64,000 nucleotides of DNA from contig NZ_JARXVM010000019.1 in assembly GCF_029892285.1 (NCBI RefSeq), positions 1 to 64,000 on the forward strand. Reading direction: 5' to 3'. Under the pieces are notes generated by a model that saw nothing but the letters and a program-made list of their open reading frames with translations, did no database searches and was not told where the DNA came from. Each line of letters starts with the position of its first letter. Position 1 is the first letter of the stretch. This document shows, one piece after another, positions 36,119 to 45,479 of the stretch. Made by a program: the position numbers and the translations under genes. The stretch is from Rhizobium sp. SG_E_25_P2 (GTDB lineage Bacteria; Pseudomonadota; Alphaproteobacteria; Rhizobiales; Rhizobiaceae).

Positions 36119-37192
36119 TTACTCCACCGTCACGGCGGGCTCGAATCTCTCACCCGTCCAGCGCATCAGTGTGAAGGGATTACTCGCCATTTCATGGGCC
36201 TTGGTGAAGCGGATTTGCCCGAGCGCAGTGTCGAAGGGCGTGTCGACAAGCGCCTCGGCCATGTCGGCGCCGCTATTGGCGGAGATCTCGGCGGCGTCGA
36301 TGGCGATGGTGACGGCCGCATAAGCGGGCAAAACATAGCCATCGGCGTTCTGCCCGGTGGCGGCCAGCGCCTCGACTGCCGTTTTCGCCTCCGGCTGTTC
36401 CGCCCAGTCAGGCAGGGTCACGGCGAGCACGCCTGATACGAGCGGATTGTCGAGATCCACCGCGTTCAGCGCATCTCCGCCGAGAAAGACCAGCGGCAGG
36501 CCGGCTTTTTTAGCGTCACGCGCCATCACCGCCATGTCGCCGCGATCGGCTGCGGCGAAAACATGGGTAACTCCGGCCTTGGCAAGGCGTCGCATCAGTT
36601 GCGTCTGAACTTCCTGGGCGGGGCGGAACGTATCGGTGAAGGTTGCCTTGAGACCTTGCGTCTCCAGCGTGTTGCGCACCCATTCGGCGGTGTCGCGGCT
36701 GGTGATCGTGCCGTCGTCGAGAATGGCGAAGGGCTTGTCCGCCCAATAGCGGCGAATGCTGGCGGCGATCAATTCGCGTTCGGACTGCGCGCCGGGGGCA
36801 AGCCGGAACAAAGGCCAGCCATGCTTGAGCGCGTCTTCCATGGGAATGGGCGCGCGGATGCCGATGGTGATCACCGGGATTTTCGCCGCCGCCAGCGGCG
36901 CAAGCGAACCGTCGAGCGATTCCGCGCACAGGAGCCCGATCGCCGCCTTGGCGCCCGCAGCCTTGATCGCCTCCGCGAGCGCGGGCCCCGAGCCGTCCTT
37001 GCAGGTCTCGCTCAGCAAGACCAGTTCCGCCTTGTCTCCCGCCGCCGCATTGGCCCCGCGCCGCACCTGGTCGCCCAGCAATCCCAATGCCTCGCCCTCG
37101 GGGGCGACCACGGCGATCTTGACCGGGGCGGAAAGCGCGGTCGTGGCGAAGGCCGCGACGAGGGCGGCGAGGAGGAACGGCTTGATCGACAT
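36119..37192 (-). CDS. Periplasmic binding protein, Leu/Ile/Val-type (Peripla_BP_6)
   Basis: A 357-aa exported solute-binding protein. The signal peptide MSIKPFLLAALVAAFATTALS is followed by PVKIAVVAPEGEALGLLGDQVRRGA, the start of a type I periplasmic-binding fold of the LivJ kind, and by KIPVITIGIRAP, KPFAILDDGTITSRDTAEWVRN, VTHVFAAADRGDMAVMARDAKKAGL and GGDALNAVDLDNPLVSGVLAVT. The two lobes are about 22-140 and 145-330. No ABC permease or ATPase gene is adjacent, so it is an orphan binding protein; the ligand could be an amino acid, amide or urea-like compound. It may be co-transcribed with the P1 peptidase 93 bases downstream. Confidence 0.86.
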   Translation of the reverse strand: MSIKPFLLAALVAAFATTALSAPVKIAVVAPEGEALGLLGDQVRRGANAAAGDKAELVLLSETCKDGSGPALAEAIKAAGAKAAIGLLCAESLDGSLAPLAAAKIPVITIGIRAPIPMEDALKHGWPLFRLAPGAQSERELIAASIRRYWADKPFAILDDGTITSRDTAEWVRNTLETQGLKATFTDTFRPAQEVQTQLMRRLAKAGVTHVFAAADRGDMAVMARDAKKAGLPLVFLGGDALNAVDLDNPLVSGVLAVTLPDWAEQPEAKTAVEALAATGQNADGYVLPAYAAVTIAIDAAEISANSGADMAEALVDTPFDTALGQIRFTKAHEMASNPFTLMRWTGERFEPAVTVE

Positions 37193-37332
37193 AGGTTTTC
37201 GTCCCCTGGCGGTGAGAGCGCATCAAAAGCCGGATTGGCGTAAATTCGCAAGCGCTTATCGCTTGGCTTCGAACTTTTTCAATCCTTCGCCTGTATATAG
37301 CGTCGTCAACAACAATCGAAGGCGGGAAGACA

Positions 37333-37812
37333 TTGGTCGAAGCCAAACTCTATCGCGACGCCATGGCGCGTTATGCCGGGCATGTGCAGATCGTCACCAC
37401 GGCGCTGAATGGCGAACGCCGCGGGGTGGCGGTCACCGCCGCCTGCTCGGTGTCGGATGCGCCGCCGACGGTGCTCGTCTGCCTCAACCACAACAATGAG
37501 AAGAACAAGATCTTCTTCGACAGCGGCGTCTTCGCGCTGAATTCTCTCGCCGCCCATCACCAGCCGTTGAGCCACGCGTTCTCGGGCTTGGAAAAACTGA
37601 CGATGGACGAGCGGTTTGCTCGGGGAGAGTGGGATGCGCTCGCCACCGGCGCACCGACGCTGAAAGATGCGGTGGCGACCTATGACTGCCGTGTGGTGCA
37701 GATGATCCCCTATACGACGCATACGATTTTGATCGGCGAAGTCGCATCCCTGCGACTGGGCGGGCAGGATGCCGCGCTTGTCTATATGGACCGTGCCTAT
37801 CATTCGCTGTAG
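37333..37812 (+). CDS. Flavin reductase domain protein
   Basis: A 159-aa FMN-binding split-barrel flavin reductase (HpaC/RutF type). It reads YRDAMARYAGHVQIVTTALNGERRGVAVTAACSVSDAPPTVLVCLN at 7-52, followed by FFDSGVFALNSLAAHH and IGEVASLRLGG near 137. These enzymes reduce FMN or FAD with NAD(P)H for a two-component monooxygenase; no monooxygenase partner is next to it. The start is TTG at 37333, supported by GGCGGGAAGA just upstream. It is transcribed divergently from the binding-protein gene and is followed 53 bases later by the coxD-like gene, possibly in one operon. Confidence 0.86.
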   Translation: MVEAKLYRDAMARYAGHVQIVTTALNGERRGVAVTAACSVSDAPPTVLVCLNHNNEKNKIFFDSGVFALNSLAAHHQPLSHAFSGLEKLTMDERFARGEWDALATGAPTLKDAVATYDCRVVQMIPYTTHTILIGEVASLRLGGQDAALVYMDRAYHSL

Positions 37813-37865
37813 GCTGACGCGGACGGATGCCCGCGCGCAACGCCGGGTCTAAAGGAGTTCGCCTG

Positions 37866-38786
37866 ATGGTCCAGACCGCGCTGCCCGCTTCGATCGACGA
37901 AACGCTGCGGCTTCTGGAAAGTCAGGATTATCTCGCCGGCCGGCCGCTTGCCACGGTGCTGTATCTCGCGCTGAAGCTCCGGCGGCCGCTGTTTCTCGAA
38001 GGCGACGCCGGCGTCGGCAAGACCGAAATCGCCAAAGTGCTCGCCAAGGGGCTGGGCCGCGAGCTCATTCGACTGCAATGTTACGAAGGGCTCGACGTCT
38101 CATCGGCCGTTTATGAATGGAATTATCCCGCCCAGATGCTGGATATCCGCCTGGCGGAAGCTGAAGGCGTCACCGATCGCGGCCGGCTCGAAAGGGATCT
38201 TTTCTCGGAAAAGCACCTCATCCGCCGTCCGGTCTTGCAGGCGCTGTCCAACGCGTCGGGTGCGGCGCCGGTGTTTCTGATCGACGAACTCGACCGCACC
38301 GACGAGGCGTTTGAGGCGTTTCTGCTGGAAATCCTTTCCGACTATCAGGTGACGATCCCGGAATTCGGCACGATCAAGGCTGCCGAGCCGCCCATCGTCA
38401 TCATCACCACCAATCGCACCCGCGAGGTGCATGACGCGCTCAAGCGGCGCTGCCTCTATCACTGGGTCGATTATCCCAGTGCGTCGCTGGAACTCGCGAT
38501 CGTCAGGCGCAAGGTTCCCGGCTGCAACGAGCGGCTGGCCTCCGAAATCGTCGGCTATGTGCAGAGGCTGAGAAGGCTCGATCTTTTCAAGAACCCGGGG
38601 ATCGCCGAGACGATCGACTGGGCGACCGCGCTCACCGAACTTGATCGAGTCGCGCTCGATCCGGAAACCATTTCCGACACGGTCGGCGCGCTTTTGAAAT
38701 ATCAGGAAGACATTGCTCGAATTCAAGGCAGCGAGGGGCGCCAGGCGCTTGACGCCGTCAAGGCCGAGCTTCTGGCTGTGGGCTAG
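37866..38786 (+). CDS. MoxR-family AAA+ ATPase, CoxD-like
   Basis: A 306-aa MoxR-type ATPase. Walker A is LFLEGDAGVGKTEIAKVLAKG near 41-60 and Walker B PVFLIDELDRTDEAFEAFLL near 136-155; sensor 1 is IITTNRTREVHDALKRRC. It matches the CoxD group, which works with the VWA protein CoxE as a metal-site maturation chaperone for molybdenum hydroxylases such as aerobic CO dehydrogenase, in which CoxD helps to build the Mo-Cu site. The start at 37866 has AAGGAG 8 bases upstream. The CoxE-like gene follows after 7 bases. No CO dehydrogenase structural genes are in the window. Confidence 0.88.
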   Translation: MVQTALPASIDETLRLLESQDYLAGRPLATVLYLALKLRRPLFLEGDAGVGKTEIAKVLAKGLGRELIRLQCYEGLDVSSAVYEWNYPAQMLDIRLAEAEGVTDRGRLERDLFSEKHLIRRPVLQALSNASGAAPVFLIDELDRTDEAFEAFLLEILSDYQVTIPEFGTIKAAEPPIVIITTNRTREVHDALKRRCLYHWVDYPSASLELAIVRRKVPGCNERLASEIVGYVQRLRRLDLFKNPGIAETIDWATALTELDRVALDPETISDTVGALLKYQEDIARIQGSEGRQALDAVKAELLAVG

Positions 38787-38793
38787 GCGCGCC

Positions 38794-40053
38794 ATGATCG
38801 AGGCGAGTTCGAGCCCGACAGACGGTCCCGTCCTCCCCCCGGTCGCGCCGGGCGCAGGACGCTTCGCCGACAATATCGTGCATTTCTCCAGGGCTATCAG
38901 GCGCGCCGGCCTGAAGATTGGCCCCGGCGCGGTGATCGATGCGATCGAAGCGGCGGAAGCGATTGGGGTCGGCTCGCGCGACGAATTCCACACCGCCCTG
39001 TCGGCCACGCTGGTCAAGCGGCATGAAGACATGGCTGTGTTCGATGAAGTCTTTGATATCTTCTGGCGGCCGCGCGATTTCGAGGGCAAACTGATCCAGA
39101 TGCTGTCGCGCATGACGCCGGATCTGGGCGAAAAGCAAAAGCCTCGCCCGGCTCAGGCGCGTGCGACTGATGCGCTTTATGCCGAACGGCCCGAGCAGAC
39201 GCGGGAACGCCAGGAGATCGAGATCGATTCCCGCTTCTCCGTCTCCGAGCGTGAGATCTTCCGGCAGATGGATTTTGCCCAGATGAGCGCCAGTGAGCTG
39301 CGTGAAGCGCGCGCTGCGCTGGCGAAACTGATGCTGCCGATGGATGAGGTGCTGACCCGGCGCTACGAGCCGTCCAAGCGTCCCGCTCGCTTCGACGCCC
39401 GCGCCACGCTGCGCGCAGCCATGCGCACCGGCGGCGACCTGATGTTGCCGAAATGGCGCAAGCGCAGGCGGGTGCAGCCGCCCTTGGTGGTGCTCGCCGA
39501 TATTTCCGGCTCGATGAGCCAGTATTCGCGGATATTCCTGCATTTCATGCATGTGCTGACCGAGCGCCGCAAACGCGTTCATACTTTCGTGTTTGGCACG
39601 CAACTCACCAATGTGACGCGCGCCATGCGCCATCGCGATCCGGATGAAGCGGTGGCGCTGTGTCTCGGCTCGGTCAAGGATTGGTCGGGCGGCACCCGCA
39701 TCGGCGAGACACTCAAGGAATTCAATCGCCGCTGGGCGCGTCGGGTGCTGGGGCAGGGCGCGACCGTGCTGCTGATCACCGACGGGCTCGAGCGCGATGA
39801 CGCCACGCTATTGGCCGAGGAGACAGACAGGCTGCATCGCTCCTGCCGGCGGCTGATCTGGCTTAATCCGCTGCTGCGCTTCGAAGGTTTCGAGGCGCGC
39901 GCGCGCGGGGTGATCGCCATGGCGGCGCATGTCGACGAGCTCAGGGCCGTGCACAATCTCGACGCCATCGGCGATCTCGCCCGTGCACTGTCGGGCGCGC
40001 CATCGCGTGACGCCGATCCGCGCCGTTATCTTTCCACGAGACGAAAGGACTGA
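38794..40053 (+). CDS. VWA domain-containing protein, CoxE-like
   Basis: A 419-aa CoxE-like protein. The N-terminal part (RFADNIVHFSRAIRRAGLKIGPGAVIDAIEA near 23-53; RHEDMAVFDEVFDIFW near 84-99) is followed by the VWA metal-binding MIDAS motif ADISGSMSQYSRIFLHFM near 240-257, FVFGTQLTNVTRAM, DWSGGTRIGETLKEFN and LLITDGLERDDATLL. CoxE pairs with the CoxD ATPase in maturing molybdenum hydroxylase active sites. It lies between coxD-like and XdhC-like genes, so the four form one maturation operon. The start is the ATG at 38794, 7 bases after the coxD-like stop; a longer frame begins inside that gene. Confidence 0.88.
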   Translation: MIEASSSPTDGPVLPPVAPGAGRFADNIVHFSRAIRRAGLKIGPGAVIDAIEAAEAIGVGSRDEFHTALSATLVKRHEDMAVFDEVFDIFWRPRDFEGKLIQMLSRMTPDLGEKQKPRPAQARATDALYAERPEQTRERQEIEIDSRFSVSEREIFRQMDFAQMSASELREARAALAKLMLPMDEVLTRRYEPSKRPARFDARATLRAAMRTGGDLMLPKWRKRRRVQPPLVVLADISGSMSQYSRIFLHFMHVLTERRKRVHTFVFGTQLTNVTRAMRHRDPDEAVALCLGSVKDWSGGTRIGETLKEFNRRWARRVLGQGATVLLITDGLERDDATLLAEETDRLHRSCRRLIWLNPLLRFEGFEARARGVIAMAAHVDELRAVHNLDAIGDLARALSGAPSRDADPRRYLSTRRKD

Positions 40054-40058
40054 CTGTG

Positions 40059-40373
40059 ATGCCCCTTGATCCGCTCGACGTCGCCGAAGCCTGGACAAGC
40101 GAGGGACGCGCGGTCGCGCTTGCCACCGTCATCGAAACCTGGGGCTCCGCGCCCCGACCGGTGGGATCTCATCTGGTGATCGACGCCGATGGCAATTTCG
40201 AGGGCTCGGTGTCCGGCGGGTGCGTGGAAGGCTCCGTCATTTCTGAAGCGCAGGACGTCATCGCCTCGGGCGAGGCGAAACTGCTGGAATTCGGCGTGGC
40301 CGATGAGACGGCCTGGCGCGTGGGCCTGTCCTGCGGCGGCCGCATTGCCGTCTATGTGGAAAGGATCGCCTGA
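40059..40373 (+). CDS. XdhC/CoxI family protein, N-terminal half of a split pair
   Basis: A 104-aa protein equal to the XdhC_CoxI N-terminal domain: ALATVIETWGSAPRPVGSHLVI near 21-42, then EGSVSGGCVEGSVISEAQ near 48-65 with the conserved cysteine, and WRVGLSCGGRIAVYVE near the end. XdhC proteins bind molybdenum cofactor and hand it to xanthine dehydrogenase-type enzymes after sulfuration. The stop overlaps the next start as TGATG, so the two halves are made together. The ATG 40059 follows AAGGA; a GTG at 40056 is an alternative. Confidence 0.9.
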   Translation: MPLDPLDVAEAWTSEGRAVALATVIETWGSAPRPVGSHLVIDADGNFEGSVSGGCVEGSVISEAQDVIASGEAKLLEFGVADETAWRVGLSCGGRIAVYVERIA

Positions 40374-41059
40374 TGAAGCGCGAGGATCTCGTCCGTCTCA
40401 ATGCGCTCAGAGCCGAGCGCCGCGCCGCCGTCTATGTCGCCGATCTCGATCAGGGGGGCGGCCGGTTGATCACCGAAGGCGAGGAGGTGGAGGACAATCT
40501 GGCCGCATCGGTCAAAACCGCCTTTCTCACCGGAAAATCGGCGCAGGTCGAGATTGATGGCAAGCGGCTGTTTCTCAACGTCCAGGTTCCGCCGCCGCGC
40601 ATCGTCGCTATCGGCGCCGTCCATATTACCCAAGCGCTTGCGCCGATGGCGGCCATTGCCGGCTTCGATCTCAGCGTCATCGATCCGCGCACCGCCTTTG
40701 CGACGCCCGAACGGTTTGAAGGCGTGGATCTCGTCGCCGACTGGCCGGAGGATGTTTTAGAGGAGCGGGCGCTGGACGCCTATACGGCGCTGATCGCGGT
40801 GACGCATGATCCGAAGATCGACGATTATCCCATCGCTGCGGGGCTGAAGGCTGGCTGCTTCTATGTCGGCGCGCTCGGCAGTCGCAAGACGCATGGCAAG
40901 CGGGTGGACCGGCTTATGGAGCTGGGCCTAACCGAGACGCAGATCGCCCGGATTGATGCTCCCATCGGTCTCGATATCGGCGCGATCAGCCCGGCGGAAA
41001 TCGCCGTGTCAATTCTCGGAGCGGTCATCCAGGCGTTTCGTCGCCGCGCCATTCGGTGA
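40373..41059 (+). CDS. XdhC family protein, Rossmann half of a split pair
   Basis: A 228-aa protein. The first 80 residues resemble a shortened XdhC N-terminal region (KREDLVRLNALRAERRAAVYVADLDQGGGRL...FLNVQVPPPR). The rest is the XdhC Rossmann domain: RIVAIGAVHITQALAPMAAIAGFDLSVIDPR, ALIAVTHDPKIDDYPIAAGL, FYVGALGSRKTHGKRVDRLMELGL, then the closing IDAPIGLDIGAISPAEIAVSILGAVIQ. It would complete Mo-cofactor delivery together with the 104-aa partner upstream, with which it overlaps by one base. The transcript ends in the bidirectional terminator at 41072-41104. Confidence 0.9.
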   Translation: MKREDLVRLNALRAERRAAVYVADLDQGGGRLITEGEEVEDNLAASVKTAFLTGKSAQVEIDGKRLFLNVQVPPPRIVAIGAVHITQALAPMAAIAGFDLSVIDPRTAFATPERFEGVDLVADWPEDVLEERALDAYTALIAVTHDPKIDDYPIAAGLKAGCFYVGALGSRKTHGKRVDRLMELGLTETQIARIDAPIGLDIGAISPAEIAVSILGAVIQAFRRRAIR

Positions 41060-41071
41060 AGCTCATAAACA

Positions 41072-41104
41072 AAAAGCGCGTCAGCCTGATGGCGACGCGC
41101 TTTT
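41072..41104. terminator. Bidirectional terminator between xdhC-like gene and rpmG
   Basis: AAAAGCGCGTC (41072-41082) pairs with GACGCGCTTTT (41094-41104) around an 11-base loop, with A and T runs on both sides. It serves the convergent plus-strand XdhC operon and minus-strand rpmG. Confidence 0.9.
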
Positions 41105-41126
41105 GATCTGGAACCAAAAGACCAAA

Positions 41127-41294
41127 TTACTTGATCTTTGTTTCCTTGAACTCGACGTGCTTGCGCACGACCGGGTCATACTTGGTCTTGACCATCTTGT
41201 CCGTGAAGGTGCGGCTGTTCTTGGTCGTCACGTAGAACGTGCCGGTGTCAGCCGTCGAGAGAAGCTTGATCTTGATGGTTGTCGCTTTCGCCAT
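41127..41294 (-). CDS. rpmG: 50S ribosomal protein L33
   Basis: A 55-aa ribosomal protein of the large subunit, reading [20 protein letters not shown] at the start and ending [10 protein letters not shown]. It is of the cysteine-free type, lacking the CxxC pairs of zinc-binding L33. [22 protein letters not shown] is the family core. The start at 41294 has AAGGGCAG upstream. A much longer in-frame frame to 41672 lies antisense to nothing conserved and is rejected. It is probably transcribed alone; the MFS gene upstream is 89 bases away. Confidence 0.97.
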   Translation of the reverse strand: MAKATTIKIKLLSTADTGTFYVTTKNSRTFTDKMVKTKYDPVVRKHVEFKETKIK

Positions 41295-41383
41295 GGTCGT
41301 ACTGCCCTTAAAAAGTTGACGCCGTGAAAACCGGTGAGGCCACGGCGAAATCTGGCGCGAAACTACGCATAAAGCCTGGAAAG

Positions 41384-42559
41384 TCAAGTCCGGCGCGGAT
41401 GAAAAATCAGCCGGTAGAGGGCGAAGACGACGAAGACCACGAAGAAGGAGGTCAAAGTCCAGGCAAAACCATTGGTTCCGCCCAGATCCATGCCCGCGCC
41501 GATGGCTGCGGGACCGGCTACGGTGCCGACCGCATAGAAGAAAATGAAGGCCGCGTTGGCGGCTGCGAGGTCCGAGCCGGAGAATCGTTGCCCGATCAGA
41601 CTGAGTCCCACCGTGTATAGGCCGGCCACGACGCCGCCCCAGATCAGCAGCAAGATCGCGAGAGTGACCCATGAGGACGAGGCGTGCGGCAGCAGGAATG
41701 CGCCGACCAGGCCGGTCACGCCCATCACCAGCAGCATCAGGCGCCGGTCGCGAATGCGGTCCGCCATCAGGCCGATCGGGATCTGCAGCGCCACATTGCC
41801 GATGGCCATGACGGTCAGCAGCGTGCTCGCCTGAGTTTCGCTGAAGCCGAGCCGCGTCGCATAGACCGGCAGCAGCGCCAGCCCGCCCGCTTCGACCGCG
41901 CCGAACACGAAGACGCCCATGATCGCGGTGGGAACCGCGAATGTGTATCGGAGGAAGTGCTGGCGCGGCTTTTCGTCGAGATAGGGGCTTTCCTTGCGGG
42001 CGATGAAAATCGGGATCGCCGCAAGCGTGATCACCAGCGCGCCGATGACGAAGGGCAGCACGCCCTGGGTGCCGACCAACGAGAAAATCGCTGTGCCTGC
42101 GGCAAATCCCATCGACAGCACGGTGGCGTAGACGCCGAGCACAAAGCCGCGCTTTGCCGGCGGGGCGGCGTGGTTGATCCAGAATTCCGACAGGATGAAC
42201 AGGGTGGTGGTGGCGCCGTGAAACACGATGCGCAGCGGAAACCAGGCCCAGAAATTCTCGATATAGTAGAAGCCGAGCGAACTGATGGCGGCGATGAACA
42301 CCGCCCAGATCATGGTGGTGGCCACGCCGTAGTCATGGGCGAGCTTGGTGGTGATCGGCGCGGCGATCATGGCGGCGAGGCCGGCCGTGGCCGTATTGAG
42401 CCCGTTGAGCGAAGAGGGAATGCCGCGCTGTTCGAGCAGCAGCGACAAAAGCGGGAGGCCGAGACCGATGGCGATGCCCACGGCGGAGATGGACGTCATC
42501 GCAGCGATCAGCGATGGCCAATGGATCGCCTCGCTTTCGCCTCCCAGGGGTTCACTCAT
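41384..42559 (-). CDS. MFS transporter
   Basis: A 391-aa inner-membrane transporter with about twelve hydrophobic helices. The A-motif-like loop after helix 2 is weak ([16 protein letters not shown]), and the second-half loop reads [18 protein letters not shown] near 250-267. Glycine-rich helices such as [19 protein letters not shown] near residue 24 and [20 protein letters not shown] near 338 recall the YcaD branch of the superfamily. Substrate is unknown. The start at 42559 ([14 protein letters not shown]) is chosen over an ATG 12 codons earlier; neither has a strong ribosome-binding site. It lies in the conserved rnr - DUF983 - MFS - rpmG string. Confidence 0.88.
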   Translation of the reverse strand: MSEPLGGESEAIHWPSLIAAMTSISAVGIAIGLGLPLLSLLLEQRGIPSSLNGLNTATAGLAAMIAAPITTKLAHDYGVATTMIWAVFIAAISSLGFYYIENFWAWFPLRIVFHGATTTLFILSEFWINHAAPPAKRGFVLGVYATVLSMGFAAGTAIFSLVGTQGVLPFVIGALVITLAAIPIFIARKESPYLDEKPRQHFLRYTFAVPTAIMGVFVFGAVEAGGLALLPVYATRLGFSETQASTLLTVMAIGNVALQIPIGLMADRIRDRRLMLLVMGVTGLVGAFLLPHASSSWVTLAILLLIWGGVVAGLYTVGLSLIGQRFSGSDLAAANAAFIFFYAVGTVAGPAAIGAGMDLGGTNGFAWTLTSFFVVFVVFALYRLIFHPRRT

Positions 42560-42694
42560 GCAAACTTCACTTTCAAAGGCCCTCATCCCGCCCATTCCGA
42601 ACAGGCGGCGCGCCCGTACGGTTACAGACAGTTAGACGGCTCAGACACGGATTTCAAAGCCTGCTCGCGCATTTTCCGGTAATTTTTGAAAATG

Positions 42695-43126
42695 TCAGGA
42701 TTCAGGCTTCGGTTCTTCGCCGCCGAAGCCGTGCATACGCGCGCCCCATTGCAGTCCGATGACAGCGCCCTTGATCGGCTGGATGGTGGTCAACGCCAGA
42801 AGCAGAGTGACGGGCGTCCAGATGGCGAGATGGGTCCAGTTCGACGCCGGCCAGACGAGATCGGTCATCATGAAGCCGCCGACCACGATATGGCCGACCA
42901 CGACGATGGAGAGATAGGCCGGCAGATCGTCGGCGCGCTGATGGGTCATGTCCTCGCCGCAGACTGCGCAGGCGTCGACCGGCTTCAGATAGGCCTTGAA
43001 CAGGCGACCCTCTCCGCAATTCGGACAGCGGCAGAAGAGACCGCGCTTGATCGCGCCCCAGATGTCGCGGGGCGGACGCTCGCTCGTCGCATTGGTCCAG
43101 ACTACGCTGTCTTCGATCTTGGCCAT
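42695..43126 (-). CDS. DUF983 family membrane protein
   Basis: A 143-aa protein with a zinc-ribbon-like front half and two membrane helices. Cysteines appear as FCRCPNCGEGRLFKAYLKPVDACAVCG-type pairs near 32-58, the hallmark of DUF983. Hydrophobic segments follow at about 70-92 (LSIVVVGHIVVGGFM) and 98-118 (HLAIWTPVTLLLALTT). Function is not known. The start at 43126 has GGGAGAGG 6 bases upstream, between it and the rnr stop at 43153, so it is probably co-transcribed with rnr, as in other Hyphomicrobiales. Confidence 0.9.
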   Translation of the reverse strand: MAKIEDSVVWTNATSERPPRDIWGAIKRGLFCRCPNCGEGRLFKAYLKPVDACAVCGEDMTHQRADDLPAYLSIVVVGHIVVGGFMMTDLVWPASNWTHLAIWTPVTLLLALTTIQPIKGAVIGLQWGARMHGFGGEEPKPES

Positions 43127-43152
43127 GATGAGCCTCTCCCTGGTTCTGTCGG

Positions 43153-45474
43153 TCACCGCCTGCCGCGAGGCGGTCGGGTTCCCGGCGTCTTGCGCGCCGG
43201 TTCGCGTCCGCGCTTACCCGATTTGTGGAAGGAGCGGGTCGCCGTCGGCATTTTGCGGCCTTCGCTCAGAATGTCGAAGCGCAGGGCTCCGGCAAGCGGT
43301 ACGGCTTCGGCCAGCCTCACCCTCACGGGATCGCCGAGCCGGAAGCCGAGGCCGGTTTTGTCGCCGGTCAGGGCCTGATGCGCTTCGTCATAAATATAGT
43401 AATCGCGTCCGATGGTAGATACGGGCACGAAGCCGTCGGCGCCATAGGCGGGCAGTGAGACAAATAGTCCCGACTTGGTGACGCCGGAAATGCGACCGTC
43501 GAATTCCTCGCCGATGCGGCCGGCGAGATGATGGGCGATCAGCCGTTCGATCGTCTCGCGCTCAGCCGCCATCGCGCGGCGCTCGAAGGTGGAGATCTCG
43601 GCGGCGATATCCTCGAGCTGTTCTTCTTCTTCCGGCCGAAGCCCCCCGGCGCCGAGCCCTAGAGAAGCCACCAGCGCCCGGTGCACGATGAGGTCGGCAT
43701 AGCGGCGGATCGGCGAGGTGAAATGGGCGTAGCGCAACAGGTTCAGGCCGAAATGGCCCATATTGGCTGGACTGTAGACAGCCTGGCTCTGAGAACGCAG
43801 CACCATCTCGTTGACCATGGTCTGATAGGGCTTGTCCTCGACCTTTTGCAGGATCATATTGAAATTGTTGGACCTGAGCGCGCCATGCGCCAGCGTGATG
43901 TCGAGCGTGACCAGGAACTGCCGGAGCGTTTCCTGTTTGGCCAGCGACGGCTGGTCATGGACGCGATAGATCAGCGGCTGCTTCTTATTTTCCAGCGTCT
44001 CGGCGGCGCAGACATTGGCCTGGATCATCATCTCTTCGATGAGCTTATGCGCGTCCAGCCGCTCCGGCACATAGACGCGATCCACCGTGCCGTCGGGCTT
44101 CAGCAGGATCTTGCGCTCGGGCATGTCGAGTTCTAGCGGCTGGCGGCGATCGCGGCCGATTTTCAGGATCGCATAGGCGTCCCAGAGCGGCTTGAGGATG
44201 GGTTCCAGCAGCGGTCCGGTCTTGTCGTCGGGCGCGCCGTCGATGGCCGCTTGAGCCTGCTGGTAGGACAGCTTGGCGGCGCTGCGCATCATGATGCGAT
44301 GGAAGGTGTGGCCTGCCTTGCGGCCATCCTTGGAGAAGACCATGCGCAGGGCGAGCGCCGGGCGGTCGACATTCTCCTTGAGCGAGCAGAGATCGTTGGA
44401 AATCCGCTCCGGCAGCATGGGGACGACGCGGTCGGGGAAATAGACCGAATTGCCGCGCTTCAGCGCTTCGCGGTCCAGCGCCGAGAAGGACCGCACATAA
44501 TAAGAGACATCGGCGATGGCGACGACGACGATGACGCCGCCGGGATTGTCGGGCGAGGGGTCGGGCTCGGCCCAGACCGCGTCGTCATGGTCTTTCGCGT
44601 CAGCCGGATCGATGGTGATCAGCGGCAACTGACGCCAATCCTCCCGGTCCTTCATGTCGGCGGGACCAGCCTCGTCCGCTTCGCGCAGCACCGCGTCCGG
44701 GAAGATGTGGGGAATGCCATGGGCGTGAATGGCGATCATCGAGATCGCCTTTTCCGAGGCGACCGAGCCGACCACCGAGACGACCTTGGCGCGCTGCAGG
44801 CCGAAACGACCCAATTTCAGCGTTTCGACCTCGACCAGATCGCCGTCCTTGGCGTCGCCGATGAAGGACGGATCGACCTCGATCTCCATGCCGCGCTTTT
44901 CGATCGGCATGATGCGGCCGCCCGCGCCCTGGGCGCGGAACACGCCGAGCGCGCCATTCTTGCGCTTGTCGATGATCTTGACGATACGGGCGGTATAGGC
45001 CGGTCCGCCGCGCTCCTTGTTGACGAAGATCTTGGCGACGACACGGTCCCCAAGCCCCGCCACCGGCGCTTTCGTTTTCGACCGGTCCGACGATTGGCGG
45101 ATCAGCACGGCCGGCGCCACGCCATTCTCCTCGTCCCATTCGGCGGGACGAGCGATCAGTTCGCCCGTGGAATCGCGCAGCGTGATGTCGAGCACGGTGA
45201 CAGGCGGCAGCGAGCCGGGCCGCATCAACGTCTTGCGGTTCTTCTCCACCAGACCGTCGTCCTCGAGCGAGCGCAGCAGCGCTTTGAGTTCGATGCGCTG
45301 CTCGCCCTTCAGCCCGAAAGCCTTGGCGATATCGCGCTTGGTGGCGAGATCGGGATTGTCCTGGATATAGTCGAGGAGAACCTCGCGCGTCGGCGTCTCA
45401 CCCTGGATGATGGGAGAACGGCCAGCGGTTTTGTGGTCCGGCCTGGCGGTTCGGGATCTTGGCGCCTTTGACAC
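43153..45474 (-). CDS. rnr: Ribonuclease R
   Basis: A 773-aa 3'-5' exoribonuclease that degrades structured RNA, rRNA and mRNA decay intermediates. It has an N-terminal winged-helix region (VLLDYIQDNPDLATKRDIAKAFGL), cold-shock-like RNA-binding domains, the RNB catalytic core with PLITIDPADAKDHDDAVWAE near 277-296 (metal-binding Asp residues), VHDQPSLAKQETLR and FTSPIRRYADLIVHRAL, and a C-terminal S1 domain (FDGRISGVTKSGLFVSLPAYGADGFV), with a basic tail RKTPGTRPPRGRR. The start is GTG at 45474, five bases after topA ends, with AAGGAG inside the topA end. Confidence 0.95.
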   Translation of the reverse strand: MSKAPRSRTARPDHKTAGRSPIIQGETPTREVLLDYIQDNPDLATKRDIAKAFGLKGEQRIELKALLRSLEDDGLVEKNRKTLMRPGSLPPVTVLDITLRDSTGELIARPAEWDEENGVAPAVLIRQSSDRSKTKAPVAGLGDRVVAKIFVNKERGGPAYTARIVKIIDKRKNGALGVFRAQGAGGRIMPIEKRGMEIEVDPSFIGDAKDGDLVEVETLKLGRFGLQRAKVVSVVGSVASEKAISMIAIHAHGIPHIFPDAVLREADEAGPADMKDREDWRQLPLITIDPADAKDHDDAVWAEPDPSPDNPGGVIVVVAIADVSYYVRSFSALDREALKRGNSVYFPDRVVPMLPERISNDLCSLKENVDRPALALRMVFSKDGRKAGHTFHRIMMRSAAKLSYQQAQAAIDGAPDDKTGPLLEPILKPLWDAYAILKIGRDRRQPLELDMPERKILLKPDGTVDRVYVPERLDAHKLIEEMMIQANVCAAETLENKKQPLIYRVHDQPSLAKQETLRQFLVTLDITLAHGALRSNNFNMILQKVEDKPYQTMVNEMVLRSQSQAVYSPANMGHFGLNLLRYAHFTSPIRRYADLIVHRALVASLGLGAGGLRPEEEEQLEDIAAEISTFERRAMAAERETIERLIAHHLAGRIGEEFDGRISGVTKSGLFVSLPAYGADGFVPVSTIGRDYYIYDEAHQALTGDKTGLGFRLGDPVRVRLAEAVPLAGALRFDILSEGRKMPTATRSFHKSGKRGREPARKTPGTRPPRGRR

Positions 45475-45479
45475 GAGGG

